64,000 bases of DNA from Rhodospirillales bacterium (lineage in GTDB: Bacteria > Pseudomonadota > Alphaproteobacteria > Rhodospirillales > UBA2165). Shown here one piece after another: positions 37,723 through 46,621 of this stretch; positions within the stretch are counted from its first letter, which is position 1; the number at the start of each line of letters is the position of its first letter. Location: NCBI GenBank assembly GCA_022823235.1, contig JAJDXO010000028.1, positions 1 through 64,000 on the forward strand. Reading direction: 5' to 3'. Made by a program: the position numbers and the translations under genes. Below the pieces are notes generated by a model. It did not search any database. It was not told the DNA's origin and saw nothing but the letters and a program-made list of their open reading frames with translations.

Positions 37723-38901
37723 CTACCCCGCGCACCAGTCGGCGAGCTTGCGCAGGAATCCCACGCACTCGTCGAGCTGTGACAGTTCGACGAATTCGTC
37801 GGCCTTGTGGGCCTGGAGGATGGAGCCCGGCCCCATGATCACCGCCGGAATGCCGGCCTCGGCGAACTGCCCGGCTTCGGCGGCGAAGGCGACACTGCCG
37901 AGTTCGTTCTGGCCGGTGAGCGTCCGCACAAGATCGGCCGCCGCCGAACCGTCGTCCATCACCAGCGGCGGCGTGCCGACGACGAAGGACGTCTGAACAT
38001 CCGCTTCCGGGGCCACCGCCCGCATGGCCGGCAGGATCTCATCGGCCGCGAAGGCGTCGAGCCCGGCGCGCAACTCCTCCCCGGCCCCGCCGGTGGCCGA
38101 GCGCACTCCCCAGCGGAAACTGCAATGCTCGGCGATGATGTTGGTGGCGGTGCCGCCCTCGATCATGCCCACGTTGACCGTCGCGAATGGCGGCGAGAAC
38201 TCGGCCTCGATGGGTGACGGGTTGTCCCGCAACTCCGCCTGGCGCGCCGTCAGATAGCCGACCAGCCGGGCCGCGGCCTCGATGGCGTTGGCGCCTTCCT
38301 GGGGCTGGGACGAATGGGCCGGCCGGCCGGTGACCACGGTCTCATAGGCCGAAATGCCCCGATGGGCCCCCACGGCCTTCATTTCCGTCGGCTCGCCGAC
38401 GATCACCGCGTGGCACGGCGGCAGGCTGGCGGTCATCGCCTCGATGAGGCGCGGCGCGCCGAGGCAGCCCACCTCCTCATCGTAGGAAAAGGCGAGGTGT
38501 ATCGGCCGCTTGAGATCGAGGGCCCGGAATTCCGGCACCAGGGCGAGCGCCACGGCGACGAACCCCTTCATGTCGCAAGTGCCCCGCCCCCACAACCGCC
38601 CGTCGGCCTCGGCGAGATCGAACGGGTCGGTATGCCAGTCCTGACCGTCCACCGGGACGACATCCGTATGGCCCGACAGGACCACGCCGCCGGCCGCGTC
38701 CGCGGGTCCGATGGTGGCGAACAGGTTGGCCTTGTCCTTTTCGTCGGAGAACACCCGCCGGGAGGCTATGCCGAAGCCGGCGAGGTAATCCTCGACGAAA
38801 TCGATCAGCTGAAGGTTGGAATTCCGGGACGTGGTATCGAAGCCGACCAGCTTGGCCAGCATGTCCTTGACCTGCGATGAGGCGGCGGCGGGCGCGTCCA
38901 C
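37723..38901 (-). CDS. argE: acetylornithine deacetylase
   Basis: A 392-residue M20 metallopeptidase that frees ornithine from N-acetylornithine. LSGHTDVVPVDGQDWHTDPF holds the first metal ligands, GRGTCDMKGFVAVALALVPE the bridging Asp, FSYDEEVGCLGAPRLIE the catalytic Glu pair and VGEPTEMKAVGAHRGI the dimerisation domain start; HKADEFVELSQLDECVGFL has the last His ligand. The start is taken as the GTG at 38899-38901, which overlaps the trkH stop by one base (TAGTG), because no better start lies inside. Other arg genes lie at 31-33 kb. Confidence 0.9.
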   Translation of the reverse strand: MDAPAAASSQVKDMLAKLVGFDTTSRNSNLQLIDFVEDYLAGFGIASRRVFSDEKDKANLFATIGPADAAGGVVLSGHTDVVPVDGQDWHTDPFDLAEADGRLWGRGTCDMKGFVAVALALVPEFRALDLKRPIHLAFSYDEEVGCLGAPRLIEAMTASLPPCHAVIVGEPTEMKAVGAHRGISAYETVVTGRPAHSSQPQEGANAIEAAARLVGYLTARQAELRDNPSPIEAEFSPPFATVNVGMIEGGTATNIIAEHCSFRWGVRSATGGAGEELRAGLDAFAADEILPAMRAVAPEADVQTSFVVGTPPLVMDDGSAAADLVRTLTGQNELGSVAFAAEAGQFAEAGIPAVIMGPGSILQAHKADEFVELSQLDECVGFLRKLADWCAG

Positions 38902-40349
38902 TAGGCTCTCCAGAAGGAGCGGGTAAACAGGACCATGACCGTAAACAGCTCGAGCCGTCCCAGCAACATCCCCGCCGAGAGCACCCATTTGGCGCCGTCC
39001 GGCAGGCTCGCATAGTTGCCGTCCGGGCCGACCACCGGACCGAGGCCCGGACCGACGTTCGAAATCGCCGACCCGGCCGCCGAAACGGCCGTGAGGAAAT
39101 CCAGGCCGAAAAACGCCAGGGCGACGGCGATCGCCGTGAAGGTCATGCCGAAGACGAAGAAGAACGACAGCACCGAGGCGATCACATCCTCGGGGATCGG
39201 CCGGCGGTTGTAGTAGGGCACGAACACCCCGTGGGGCTGCACCAGATGGGCGAACTGAGCCCGGGCCGAGGCGTACAGCACCTGAAACCGGAAGATCTTG
39301 ATCCCGCAGGTGGTCGAGCCGGCGCAGCCGCCGATGAACATGATGAAGAAGAACAGCGGCACGGCGAACGCGCCCCACTGGTCGTAGCCGTCGGTGGCGT
39401 AACCGGTGCCGGTCATGATCGAGACCACGTTGAAGGCGCCGAACCTGAGCGCGCGCAAGGGCTCGATCCCGTTGCCGATCCACAGGAAGCCGGCGACGAC
39501 GACGATAATCAGGCCGAGCACCACCAGGAACCACTGCACCTGGGAATCCCGGAACAGCGCCAGGGGCCGGCCCTGCAGGGCGCCCAAATAGAGCACGAAG
39601 GGCAGGCTGCCGACCACCATGCCCAGGGTGACGACCACGTCGACGGTAGCGGAATCGAAATGGCCGATGGAGCCGTCGCGCGTCGAATAGCCGCCGGTGG
39701 CGATGGTGGTCATGGCGTGCGCCACCGCATCGAAGCCGCTCATCCCCGCGAGCCATAGGGCGCCGGCCCAGATCACCGTCAGGCCGACATAGATGAACGA
39801 GATCCACACCGCCACCTGGGCCGCCCGGGGCAGCGCCTTTTCCGACGGGTCCGAGCTTTCCATCCGGAACAGCTGGAAGCCGCCGACCCGCAGCATGGGC
39901 AGGATGGCGATGGCCATGACGATGATGCCGATGCCGCCCAGCCACTGCAGCAGCGCCCGCCACAGGAGGAGCCCCGGCGGCGCCGCGTCCAGACCGGCAA
40001 CCACGGTCGAGCCGGTGGTGGTGATGCCGGACATGGCCTCGAAGAAGGCGTCGGTATAGCTCATATCGAGCTGGGAGAATTTGAACGGCAAGGCGGCGAA
40101 GGCGGTCAGCGCCAACCAGACCAGCGTGGTCATGACGAAGGCCTGGCGCACGTTCAAGGACGCGCCGCCGGTGCGGCTGGTGAGCGCCAGCGCCACGCCG
40201 ATGAACAGGGTAACGCCGGAGGCGACGGTGAACACCTGCCAATCGGGGTTCCCCGCCGACGCGTCGACCGCGGCGGGTATCAGCATGACCAGTCCCAGCG
40301 TGCTGAGGAGCACGCCGGTCACCAGAAATATGGGACGGAAATCGATCAC
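38901..40349 (-). CDS. trkH: Trk/Ktr-type potassium uptake protein TrkH
   Basis: A 482-residue membrane protein with four pore-loop repeats whose filter segments are visible: SGITTTGSTV, TTIATGGYSTR, SIMTGTGYAT and AISNVGPGLG. With cytoplasmic TrkA it imports K+ using the membrane potential. No trkA gene is in the window. It is read just ahead of argE with overlapping TAGTG, an unexpected functional pairing. Confidence 0.93.
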   Translation of the reverse strand: MIDFRPIFLVTGVLLSTLGLVMLIPAAVDASAGNPDWQVFTVASGVTLFIGVALALTSRTGGASLNVRQAFVMTTLVWLALTAFAALPFKFSQLDMSYTDAFFEAMSGITTTGSTVVAGLDAAPPGLLLWRALLQWLGGIGIIVMAIAILPMLRVGGFQLFRMESSDPSEKALPRAAQVAVWISFIYVGLTVIWAGALWLAGMSGFDAVAHAMTTIATGGYSTRDGSIGHFDSATVDVVVTLGMVVGSLPFVLYLGALQGRPLALFRDSQVQWFLVVLGLIIVVVAGFLWIGNGIEPLRALRFGAFNVVSIMTGTGYATDGYDQWGAFAVPLFFFIMFIGGCAGSTTCGIKIFRFQVLYASARAQFAHLVQPHGVFVPYYNRRPIPEDVIASVLSFFFVFGMTFTAIAVALAFFGLDFLTAVSAAGSAISNVGPGLGPVVGPDGNYASLPDGAKWVLSAGMLLGRLELFTVMVLFTRSFWRA

Positions 40350-40499
40350 GGCCGGTGCGGGCCTCGAAAGCCCCTCATGGTTTCCCGTATAGAGCGCCGC
40401 CCCCGGACTCGGGGCCGGGAGCGGGCGGGATCAAACACCGTTTCGGCCCCCGAAACAAGCCGGAGGCCGTCCAAATCAGGAAAAACTCTTAGAAATCAA

Positions 40500-41132
40500 T
40501 CATCTAATACGAGATGTTTCGCCGATCATGGCGAGGAATTCCCGCCGGGTGGCGAGATTGTCGCGGAACGCACCCAGCATCCGGCTGGTCACCAGGCTGA
40601 CGCCGGGTTTGTCGATACCGCGGGTGGTCATGCATTCGTGGTAGGCCTCGACCACCACCGCGACGCCCTTGGGCTGCAGCACGTCGTCCATGGTATTGGC
40701 GATCTGCGCGGTGAGTTTTTCCTGGATTTGCAGCCGTCGGGCGTATACCTCCACCAGCCGCGCCATCTTGGAGATGCCGACCACCCGTTTGTCCGGAATA
40801 TAGGCCACGTGCGCCTTGCCGATCATCGGCGCGATGTGGTGTTCGCAATGGGAGGCGAACGGGATGTCCTTGAGGACCACGATCTCGTCGTAGCCCGCGG
40901 TTTCATCGAAGGTCCGGCCGAGCAGGTCTTCCGGGTCCTCGTCATATCCGGCGAAATATTCCTCATAGGCGCGGACGACCCGATCGGGCGTCCCCAGCAG
41001 GCCGTCGCGGGCCGGATCGTCTCCGGCCCAGCGGATCAGCGTGCGGACGGCCTCCTCCGCCTCTTCGCGGGCGGGGCGCTCAACATCCGCCGAACCCTGG
41101 TCCGGCGTGGCGATTTTCTTCTCTACATTCAC
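40500..41132 (-). CDS. folE: GTP cyclohydrolase I
   Basis: A 210-residue type I enzyme that makes 7,8-dihydroneopterin triphosphate for folate. Zinc and substrate residues appear in [60 protein letters not shown] and [11 protein letters not shown] (the last Cys is the third zinc ligand). The N-terminal 30 residues are variable. Length is normal. Confidence 0.95.
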   Translation of the reverse strand: MNVEKKIATPDQGSADVERPAREEAEEAVRTLIRWAGDDPARDGLLGTPDRVVRAYEEYFAGYDEDPEDLLGRTFDETAGYDEIVVLKDIPFASHCEHHIAPMIGKAHVAYIPDKRVVGISKMARLVEVYARRLQIQEKLTAQIANTMDDVLQPKGVAVVVEAYHECMTTRGIDKPGVSLVTSRMLGAFRDNLATRREFLAMIGETSRIR

Positions 41133-41278
41133 GGCTTGTTCCTCACCCGGCCCGGCATTTGGCCGGCCCGTCGCATATTCGCGCTCAATCTAGACGACTG
41201 GATTGTCATTGGAAAGACGTAGGCAGAATTCGGGAGTTTGCGCGTTCCGGACCGGCCGCCCGCAAATACTCGCCGAAC

Positions 41279-41698
41279 CTAATTTACCGCCGACGGCTGA
41301 TAGGGGGAATCCAGGGAGAATGCAGGTACCGAAACATCGAAGGTGGCGCCATTCTCCGAGATCATCAGATACGATCCGACCATGAACCCGGACGGCGTCG
41401 AAAGGGGTGCGCCGGAGGTATATTCAAAGCTCTCGCCGGGCTCCAGGATGGGCTGTTCGCCGACCACGCCCTCGCCCCGGACTTCCTGGACGTTGCCGTT
41501 GGAATCGGTGATGTGCCAGCGCCGCCGCAACAGCTGAACGGTCTCGCCGCCGTTGTTCTCGATGGTGATGTGATAGGCCCAGACGAAGTGGAAATCGTCC
41601 GGCTCCGACTCGTCGTCGAGATAGTTGGGCTCCACCGTGATGGTGATCGCCTTGGTGGTTTCCTGGTACATCGGATCGTCTGCGATGATCTTTCTCAT
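41279..41698 (-). CDS. apaG: ApaG-domain protein
   Basis: A 139-residue fibronectin-like single-domain protein: TKAITITVEPNYLDDESEPD, FVWAYHITIENNGGETVQLL, RRRWHITDSNGNVQEVRGEG VVGEQPILEPGESFEYTSGA and LSTPSGFMVGSYLM are the family blocks. Linked genetically to Co2+/Mg2+ tolerance in enterics; biochemical role unclear. An ATG at residue 10 gives a start closer to other ApaG proteins. Confidence 0.9.
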   Translation of the reverse strand: MRKIIADDPMYQETTKAITITVEPNYLDDESEPDDFHFVWAYHITIENNGGETVQLLRRRWHITDSNGNVQEVRGEGVVGEQPILEPGESFEYTSGAPLSTPSGFMVGSYLMISENGATFDVSVPAFSLDSPYQPSAVN

Positions 41699-41812
41699 TC
41701 CGGGTCCCTTTTAGCACGCCGAAACGTCCTAAACCAGCACGGGAAACCGGACATGGCGAACACCCGCGCGGCGGAAACCGGGCGGGTGCCCGGCCGAAAC
41801 AAGGGATTTGGC

Positions 41813-42115
41813 AAGAGCAGTATCCGGCCTCGATTGAGCCGCCGTATGAGTGTTCCGGGATGAGGACGGCGCGGCACAAGGTCCCTCTCCCCGGGAGGGA
41901 GAGGGATGCGGCGGCTTGGCGAGCGAAGCGAGCCTAGCCGTAGCTGGGTGAGGGGGATTGTCGTTTCACCCCCACCCCAACCCTCCCCCGTCAAGGGGGA
42001 GGGAGTTTCGCTGCGTCCCCTCGCCGTTATCAGGGGGAGAAGGACAGGGTGAAGGGGAAAGCTTGAACCGCAAATCCGCAAAAACGGGAATCCCCTAATC
42101 GAGTACGGATCCTAA
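41813..42115. mobile_element. second MITE-like element with nested GC-rich repeat
   Basis: The left end AGCAGTATCCGGCCTCGATT and the right end, AATCGAGTACGGATCCTA, resemble inverted copies of the 6528-6737 element ends. The right-end module (AGCTTGAACCGCAAATCCGC) is shared with 6683-6700. The interior (41878-42060) is the GC-rich dispersed repeat instead of the 6.6 kb interior. The OmpA-type gene's TAG (42112-42114) lies in the right end. Confidence 0.55.
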
Positions 42116-43047
42116 AGGGCCGCCGCCCGGCCGATGACGATCTCCACCCGCCGGTTTCGGCGCTCGCGAAGCCCGTCGGCGGTCATGATCCGGGGCCGGC
42201 GTTCACCGAAGGATTTGACGGTGATGGCGTCCGCATCGACCCCGGCGGCGATCAGCGCCCGTTTCACCGCCAAGGCGCGTCTTTTGGAAAGGCCGTCGTT
42301 GTACCAGTCGGGGCCGGCGCGGTCGGCATGGCCGGCAAGCACGATGGTGGTATCGGCGCCCGCCCGGATGGTCTCCAGCACCCGGCGGAGCGTTGCCTGG
42401 TCGTCCCCGGCAATCCGCGCGCTGTCGAACTCGAAGTGCATGGTGAATGCGCGGGGCGTGAACCGACTTTCCGGCAGGGCCGGCCGGTTGACCGGAGTGA
42501 TGCCGGGCGCCGTGCCGGCTTCCGCCACGGGCTCGCCGCCCGCGCCGGCGGCGGGCGGGATGATATCGCCCTCCAGTTCGGTCAGCTTGGCGAAGAACCC
42601 GTCCCGGCAGGCGGCGATATGGGCCCACTGCCAGTTCTCCTCCTGCTGCTCGATCCAGCAATCGAAGCGGGCGATGGCGACGGCCGCGGCCACCGGCGCC
42701 GACTGCCGGGCGCCGCCGCCGAGAACCTCCATCAGCCGCGCCCGGCCATCGGATAGCTGCCGCGCCGCCGGCTTGGGCAAGCGCCAATCGTCGACGCGTT
42801 CCGGCTCGACCGCGTCGCCGGCAGCGGCCCGCTTCGCCTTCTCGCCGAAATGCATGCCGTCGATCAGGTCGCGCATGTCGTCGAGTTCGGTGACCGCGAA
42901 CGTCTTGAGTTCGGCGGCGAGCGTGCCGGCGAACCTGTCGTCCGGCGGCGTCAGGGCCCGGAGCTCGGCGTGATTGTCGACAATGCCGCAGGCGCTCAAG
43001 GCCACGGCGAGACCGCCGGCGGCGGCCAGATTCCGGAATCGTTTCAT
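42112..43047 (-). CDS. OmpA-family lipoprotein
   Basis: A 311-residue envelope protein. The lipoprotein signal is RNLAAAGGLAVALSAC (lipobox LSAC). A helical region (residues about 30-185) resembles a domain rich in Trp and Ala (CWIEQQEENWQWAHIAACRD). The C-terminal OmpA/Pal peptidoglycan-binding domain shows HFEFDSARIAGDDQATLRRV, IVLAGHADRAGPDWYNDGLS KRRA and KSFGERRPRIMTADGLRERR NRRVEI. It likely tethers the outer membrane to peptidoglycan. Its stop codon is in a repeat terminus. Confidence 0.85.
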   Translation of the reverse strand: MKRFRNLAAAGGLAVALSACGIVDNHAELRALTPPDDRFAGTLAAELKTFAVTELDDMRDLIDGMHFGEKAKRAAAGDAVEPERVDDWRLPKPAARQLSDGRARLMEVLGGGARQSAPVAAAVAIARFDCWIEQQEENWQWAHIAACRDGFFAKLTELEGDIIPPAAGAGGEPVAEAGTAPGITPVNRPALPESRFTPRAFTMHFEFDSARIAGDDQATLRRVLETIRAGADTTIVLAGHADRAGPDWYNDGLSKRRALAVKRALIAAGVDADAITVKSFGERRPRIMTADGLRERRNRRVEIVIGRAAAL

Positions 43048-43166
43048 CGGTTTCTCCCCAACCCGGGTGGTTGCAATCGGCGACAGCGTCGCCGCCGACT
43101 ATGGCGATCCGGTGGCGAATTGCGGCGGTCGTGTGGCGAAGTCGGGGTAATTTTGCGGCGGGATGT

Positions 43167-44198
43167 CTAGAGCGGCTTCCGGACGGAGCAGGCGCCGCCG
43201 CCGAGGACGCAGAAACGGGCGCAGTGGGGGTGGTTGAGCTTCACCGCCCCGGCGGCATCGGCCAGCGTGCCGCCCATTTCGAACCGGGTGTCGTAGGGCA
43301 ACAGCGTGCAGGGCGCGACGATGGGCGCCTCGGCGCCCTTGCGCTTGATCACCATCCGCGAGGTGGCGCACATCATGTGGTCGGGATGAACGCCCAGGAT
43401 ATCCCAGCAGGCGGCGGTGATCTCCGGCACGTCCAGGGTCTCGTCCATTTCGGGGAACAGCACCAGGGCGACGGGGTCAGACGCGTCGACGCCGATCCCC
43501 AGTTCGGCGAACAGTTTCGCGTAGGCTTGCCGCTCCCGGTCCTCTGTCTCCCCCCACCGGGTCCGGCCGGCGATGGCGAGGTTGAACCCGTTCCCGCCCA
43601 GCCATTTGACGCCGTCGATCATCGGCCCCCAGCTCCCCTGCCCGCGAAGCTCCTCGTGGCGGGCTCGGTCGGGGTGGTCGATGGAAACCCGGATCGTGAG
43701 CCCGCCGCCGCAGCCCGCGTTCAACCGCAGCAGCTCGTCCCGTTTGCGGGCCATGGGTTTCATGGCGTTGGTCAGGACCAGGGCCTTGAACCCCCGCGAC
43801 AGCGCGAGTTCGAGCATCTCGATGATATCAGGGTTCATGAACGGCTCGCCGCCGGTAAACCCGATCTCCTCCACCGGCAGGCGGGTATCGCGGATCTCGT
43901 CCAGATAAGCCGCCGCCTCGGCGGTGGTGATGTAGGCCAGCCGGTCGTTGGCCGGGCTCGATTCCATATAGCAGCCGCCGCAGGCGAGGTTGCAGAGCGA
44001 GCCGGTGTTGAACCACAGCGTCCGCAGTTCGGCGAGATCGACGGCGGCGCGGGTCTCCCCGCCGGCGGTGACATCCGGGTGATTGAATTTCCGCGGATCG
44101 AGCGGCGGGGCGGCGAGAAAGTCCGAATCCGGCATAGGGAAGCTTACGCTTGTCGTTGGCACGTTTTGTTGTTTGGGCGTTGCATAGTTTACGCCCAA
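43167..44198 (-). CDS. radical SAM protein with C-terminal cysteine-rich segment
   Basis: A 343-residue (or 322 from the ATG at 44133-44135) radical SAM enzyme. SLCNLACGGCYMESSP is the CxxxCxxC cluster motif; EEIGFTGGEPFMNPDIIEML contains the GGEP motif; RVSIDHPDRARHEELRG continues the barrel. The C terminus has four further cysteines (APCTLLPYD, PHCARFCVLGGGACS), suggesting a SPASM-like auxiliary cluster. No peptide substrate gene is adjacent, and the product is unknown. The TAG stop lies in TCTAGAGCGGCTTCCGG. Confidence 0.82.
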   Translation of the reverse strand: MGVNYATPKQQNVPTTSVSFPMPDSDFLAAPPLDPRKFNHPDVTAGGETRAAVDLAELRTLWFNTGSLCNLACGGCYMESSPANDRLAYITTAEAAAYLDEIRDTRLPVEEIGFTGGEPFMNPDIIEMLELALSRGFKALVLTNAMKPMARKRDELLRLNAGCGGGLTIRVSIDHPDRARHEELRGQGSWGPMIDGVKWLGGNGFNLAIAGRTRWGETEDRERQAYAKLFAELGIGVDASDPVALVLFPEMDETLDVPEITAACWDILGVHPDHMMCATSRMVIKRKGAEAPIVAPCTLLPYDTRFEMGGTLADAAGAVKLNHPHCARFCVLGGGACSVRKPL

Positions 44199-44301
44199 TG
44201 GCCGGCCAAGTCACAAGGGTGTTAGGGGGCGTTAACGGGCCGGCCGCGCCCCAAAATCTTGCCCCCCTCCCGCCGATCCCTTAAAACGGGCGGGCCTAAA
44301 C

Positions 44302-44375
44302 GCGGGTGTAGTTCAATGGTAGAACGAAAGCTTCCCAAGCTTTAGATGAGGGTTCGATTCCCTTCACCCGCTCCA
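44302..44375 (+). tRNA. tRNA-Gly (anticodon CCC)
   Basis: A 74-base cloverleaf including encoded CCA. The acceptor arms are GCGGGTG and CACCCGC with discriminator T; the D-loop is GTAGTTCAATGGTAGAAC; the anticodon loop is TTCCCAA, giving CCC; the T-arm is GAGGG-TTCGATTC-CCTTC-like. The sequence is typical of bacterial glycine tRNAs. Confidence 0.93.
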
Positions 44376-44399
44376 ACTCCCGTTACCCGCGAGGAAGCA

Positions 44400-44990
44400 T
44401 TGGCCGAGAAGCAGGACATCGAGATCGGCGTCGAGCGCATGATCGACGGTTTGTTCGAACTCTTCGACGAGATCGGCGATCTGGCCCTCAATCGGGTGGT
44501 CCGGCTGACCAAGGAATTGGACGGCGGCTTCAACCCGACCCTGGTGACGCCCGGCAACGTCAACCGGTTCAAGCTCACCTGGTTCGTGGCCCTGGGCGAG
44601 CTCATGTTCCACGAGGTGCGGGGCGAGAAGGTGCCGGAAGCGGTGAAGGCGTTCCATGAGGAAATGCGCTATCAGGCCAATGAGCGGGACGAGATGCCCT
44701 TCCTCGACGAGATCACCGAGCGGGTGCGGAACGCCATCGCGGCGGATCAGCCGTACCTCAGCGAGGGCATCTTCAACATCCCGTCCGCCAACGGCGGGGG
44801 CAAGAAGAACGAAGGGCTCGGCGCCATCCTGGCCGAGACCCTCGCGCAGGTGTCCTTCGAGGAAAACGACGCGCTGAAGCCCATCTACCCGGCGGTCCAC
44901 ACCACGGTCGAGGACGAGTTCATCAACGCCTACGGGCACTCGACGATCGCCTGCGCCCGCTTCGTGGTGGTCGACGGGGAACCGATCTAG
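44400..44990 (+). CDS. conserved-looking hypothetical protein
   Basis: A 196-residue soluble protein starting at TTG 24 bases after the tRNA, with GAGGA just upstream. It is acidic with long helices (QDIEIGVERMIDGLFELFDE, LALNRVVRLTKELDGGFNPT) and a C-terminal part with SEGIFNIPSANGGGKKNEGL and INAYGHSTIACARFVVVDGE. No family is recognised. The TAG stop starts a repeat end (TAGGGCCCGGACCCC). Confidence 0.65.
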   Translation: MAEKQDIEIGVERMIDGLFELFDEIGDLALNRVVRLTKELDGGFNPTLVTPGNVNRFKLTWFVALGELMFHEVRGEKVPEAVKAFHEEMRYQANERDEMPFLDEITERVRNAIAADQPYLSEGIFNIPSANGGGKKNEGLGAILAETLAQVSFEENDALKPIYPAVHTTVEDEFINAYGHSTIACARFVVVDGEPI

Positions 44991-45066
44991 GGCCCGGACC
45001 CCGTTGAATCGACGTGGTTTGGATATTTTATTCCAAGTCCGAACCGTTTGCGCCGCAATGGACAAA

Positions 45067-45127
45067 ACATGACATTCATGGACATTCATGGACATTCATG
45101 GACATTCATGGACATTCATGGACATTT
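45067..45127 (+). repeat. period-10 tandem repeat ATGGACATTC (about six units)
   Basis: Five exact and flanking partial units of ATGGACATTC, ending ATGGACATTT. The same unit occurs at 3797-3825. An inverted repeat GGATAC…GTATCC (45131-45155) follows four bases later. Confidence 0.85.
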
Positions 45128-45205
45128 CTCGGATACGTTTGTCACCCAAGTATCCTTAGTTGGTTGAAAATTCCGTGAGTTCAAGAAAATAATTCAAAAA
45201 AACTC

Positions 45206-45235
45206 TTGCGACATATGCGACCGATATGGTATGGT
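45206..45235 (+). promoter_or_regulatory. candidate promoter of an intergenic small RNA
   Basis: TTGCGA (45206-45211), an 18-base spacer and TATGGT (45230-45235) lie just upstream of two terminator-like hairpins with no open reading frame between. Confidence 0.4.
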
Positions 45236-45242
45236 TTGTTCC

Positions 45243-45313
45243 TAGGATCGGGAGTTTTGCGCCCGGTCCTTTTTCGATGGGAATCCAAACCGCCCGAGCC
45301 GGCGGTTTTTTTG
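45243..45313 (+). ncRNA. candidate small RNA with two hairpins
   Basis: About 70 bases starting roughly seven bases after a promoter-like sequence. Hairpin 1 pairs GGATCGGG with CCCGGTCC (one T-G) around AGTTTTGCG and is followed by TTTTT. Hairpin 2 pairs AAACCGCC with GGCGGTTT around CGAGCC and ends in seven Ts. It lies between a plus-strand and a minus-strand gene and neither needs such a structure here except as terminators of the 44400 gene, which is the alternative reading. No known RNA family was recognised. Confidence 0.4.
45287..45312 (+). terminator. strong rho-independent terminator
   Basis: Eight-pair stem AAACCGCC/GGCGGTTT with a six-base loop followed by a run of seven Ts. It would end the candidate small RNA or read-through from the upstream hypothetical gene. 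Confidence 0.75.
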
Positions 45314-45366
45314 CGGCTCATGCAGCCTGTCCACATATCTTAACCGGACAGTAGTGGGCAAACACC

Positions 45367-45497
45367 CGTCATGCCCGGACTTGATCCGGGCATCCACGTG
45401 GATGGCCGGGTCGGGGCCCGGCCTTCAGTCGGCCGAAGCCGACTTTCGGACGGCGTAGGCCGGCCATGACGCAATCAATCGAGTACAGACCCTAGCC
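45367..45497. repeat. MITE-like repeat with TIR-type right end
   Basis: CATGCCCGGACTTGATCCGG and CACGTGGATGGCCGGGTCGG match the interiors at 6.6, 12.3 and 29.8 kb. It ends AATCGAGTACAGACCCTAG, the inverted element terminus. The matching left end may be the TAGGGCCCGGACCCC at 44988, which would enclose the tandem repeat and the RNA candidate. Confidence 0.65.
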
Positions 45498-45517
45498 GAA
45501 CATCACATTCTTCACGT

Positions 45518-46489
45518 CTAGGCGAAGAATAAATTCTTCAACACGATCCACCCCATGGCGACGCCGATCACCAGGAACAGGTAGGCGATGGCCTTCTCCA
45601 TGGTGCGCTGGGCGATGCGGCCCTGGAGCCAGGGACCGATCTGCCCGCCGATGATGACGCCCGGGATCATGTAGACCAACGCGTTCCACGGCACCGCCTT
45701 CATGCCGCCCTCGGCGACCAGGGCCGAAATCTGAGTGAACGAGGCCGAGGCCACCACGACGATCACGATGAACACCGATGTCGCCGCCGCCACCGGCACC
45801 GGCACGTGGTTGCGCTTCACCAGTTGGGGCATCACCACCTCGCCGATGCCGACGCCCAGCAATCCGGTCAGGAACCCGCCGATGCCCGTGGCCGCCGCGC
45901 CCTTGCCCTGTCTGGGCTGGCGGTACCGGTAGGTGTGACCGGTGCGGTCGGTCACTTCGCGGATGGGCCTGACGGACCCGTTGGCGCCGCCGTTCGGGTC
46001 ATCGGTGGTGTCGTCGGAGAGTTCCGGCGGCGGCGTGTGAAGCTTCAGGATTTCCCAGGCGATGATCAGCATCAGCAGCGCATAGGCGCCGCGGAGCGCA
46101 TCCTCGAACTCCTTCAGCTGGGTCAGCAGGATGGCGCCGACGATGGCGATGGGAACGCCGACGGCGATGAACGGGATGGCGCTTTTGAAATCGATCAGCT
46201 TCTTGCGGTAGTAGCCGACGAAACCGGACGAAAACCCGAAAGTTTCGGTGAACAGCGCGACGCCGATGGCGGCGGCGATGGACGGAAACGGATAGTCGGG
46301 GCCGAGGAGCGGAAAAATGATCAGAAACAGCGGCGTGAACATGGCCGCGCCGCCGATGCCCGACAGCATGGCCGAGGTCGCGACCATGATTCCGACGGGA
46401 AACATGAACCAGTAGATGGTCCAGTCGAACTGGCTCAGGAAGTCCTCCAAGACGGCGTCTCCTCTGTCGTCCCCCGGGATGCGATTCAA
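45518..46489 (-). CDS. TauE/SafE family permease with central cytoplasmic loop
   Basis: A 323-residue protein with two four-helix halves: GIMVATSAMLSGIGGAAMFT PLFL and IGGFLTGLLGVGIGEVVMPQ carry the repeated family signature. A roughly 50-residue hydrophilic loop (PPPELSDDTTDDPNGGANGS…) separates the halves and is longer than in the 10.8 kb paralogue. It is a putative anion (for example sulfite or sulfonate-derived) exporter. Several start codons are possible within the first 20 residues. Confidence 0.83.
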   Translation of the reverse strand: MNRIPGDDRGDAVLEDFLSQFDWTIYWFMFPVGIMVATSAMLSGIGGAAMFTPLFLIIFPLLGPDYPFPSIAAAIGVALFTETFGFSSGFVGYYRKKLIDFKSAIPFIAVGVPIAIVGAILLTQLKEFEDALRGAYALLMLIIAWEILKLHTPPPELSDDTTDDPNGGANGSVRPIREVTDRTGHTYRYRQPRQGKGAAATGIGGFLTGLLGVGIGEVVMPQLVKRNHVPVPVAAATSVFIVIVVVASASFTQISALVAEGGMKAVPWNALVYMIPGVIIGGQIGPWLQGRIAQRTMEKAIAYLFLVIGVAMGWIVLKNLFFA

Positions 46490-46621
46490 GCCCCGGTCTT
46501 ATGCCGGTTTCCCCGTACACCCTCAACGGTTGTTGGCCCCACTGAATCACATCCCAAACCCATTGAGAATCCCATTTTCGCAGAGGAACCCTTGAGGGGC
46601 GCGGGATAGGCCTTTCTTTTT

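Noticed and set aside
37723..40242. One continuous minus-strand frame seeming to fuse an unknown N-terminal region to ArgE
   Set aside because: The N-terminal half is the TrkH coding sequence read in the wrong frame; trkH itself has all pore motifs, and ArgE has a sensible GTG start at 38901.
45067..45127. Possible CRISPR array
   Set aside because: The unit is a ten-base direct repeat without spacers, and no cas gene is nearby.
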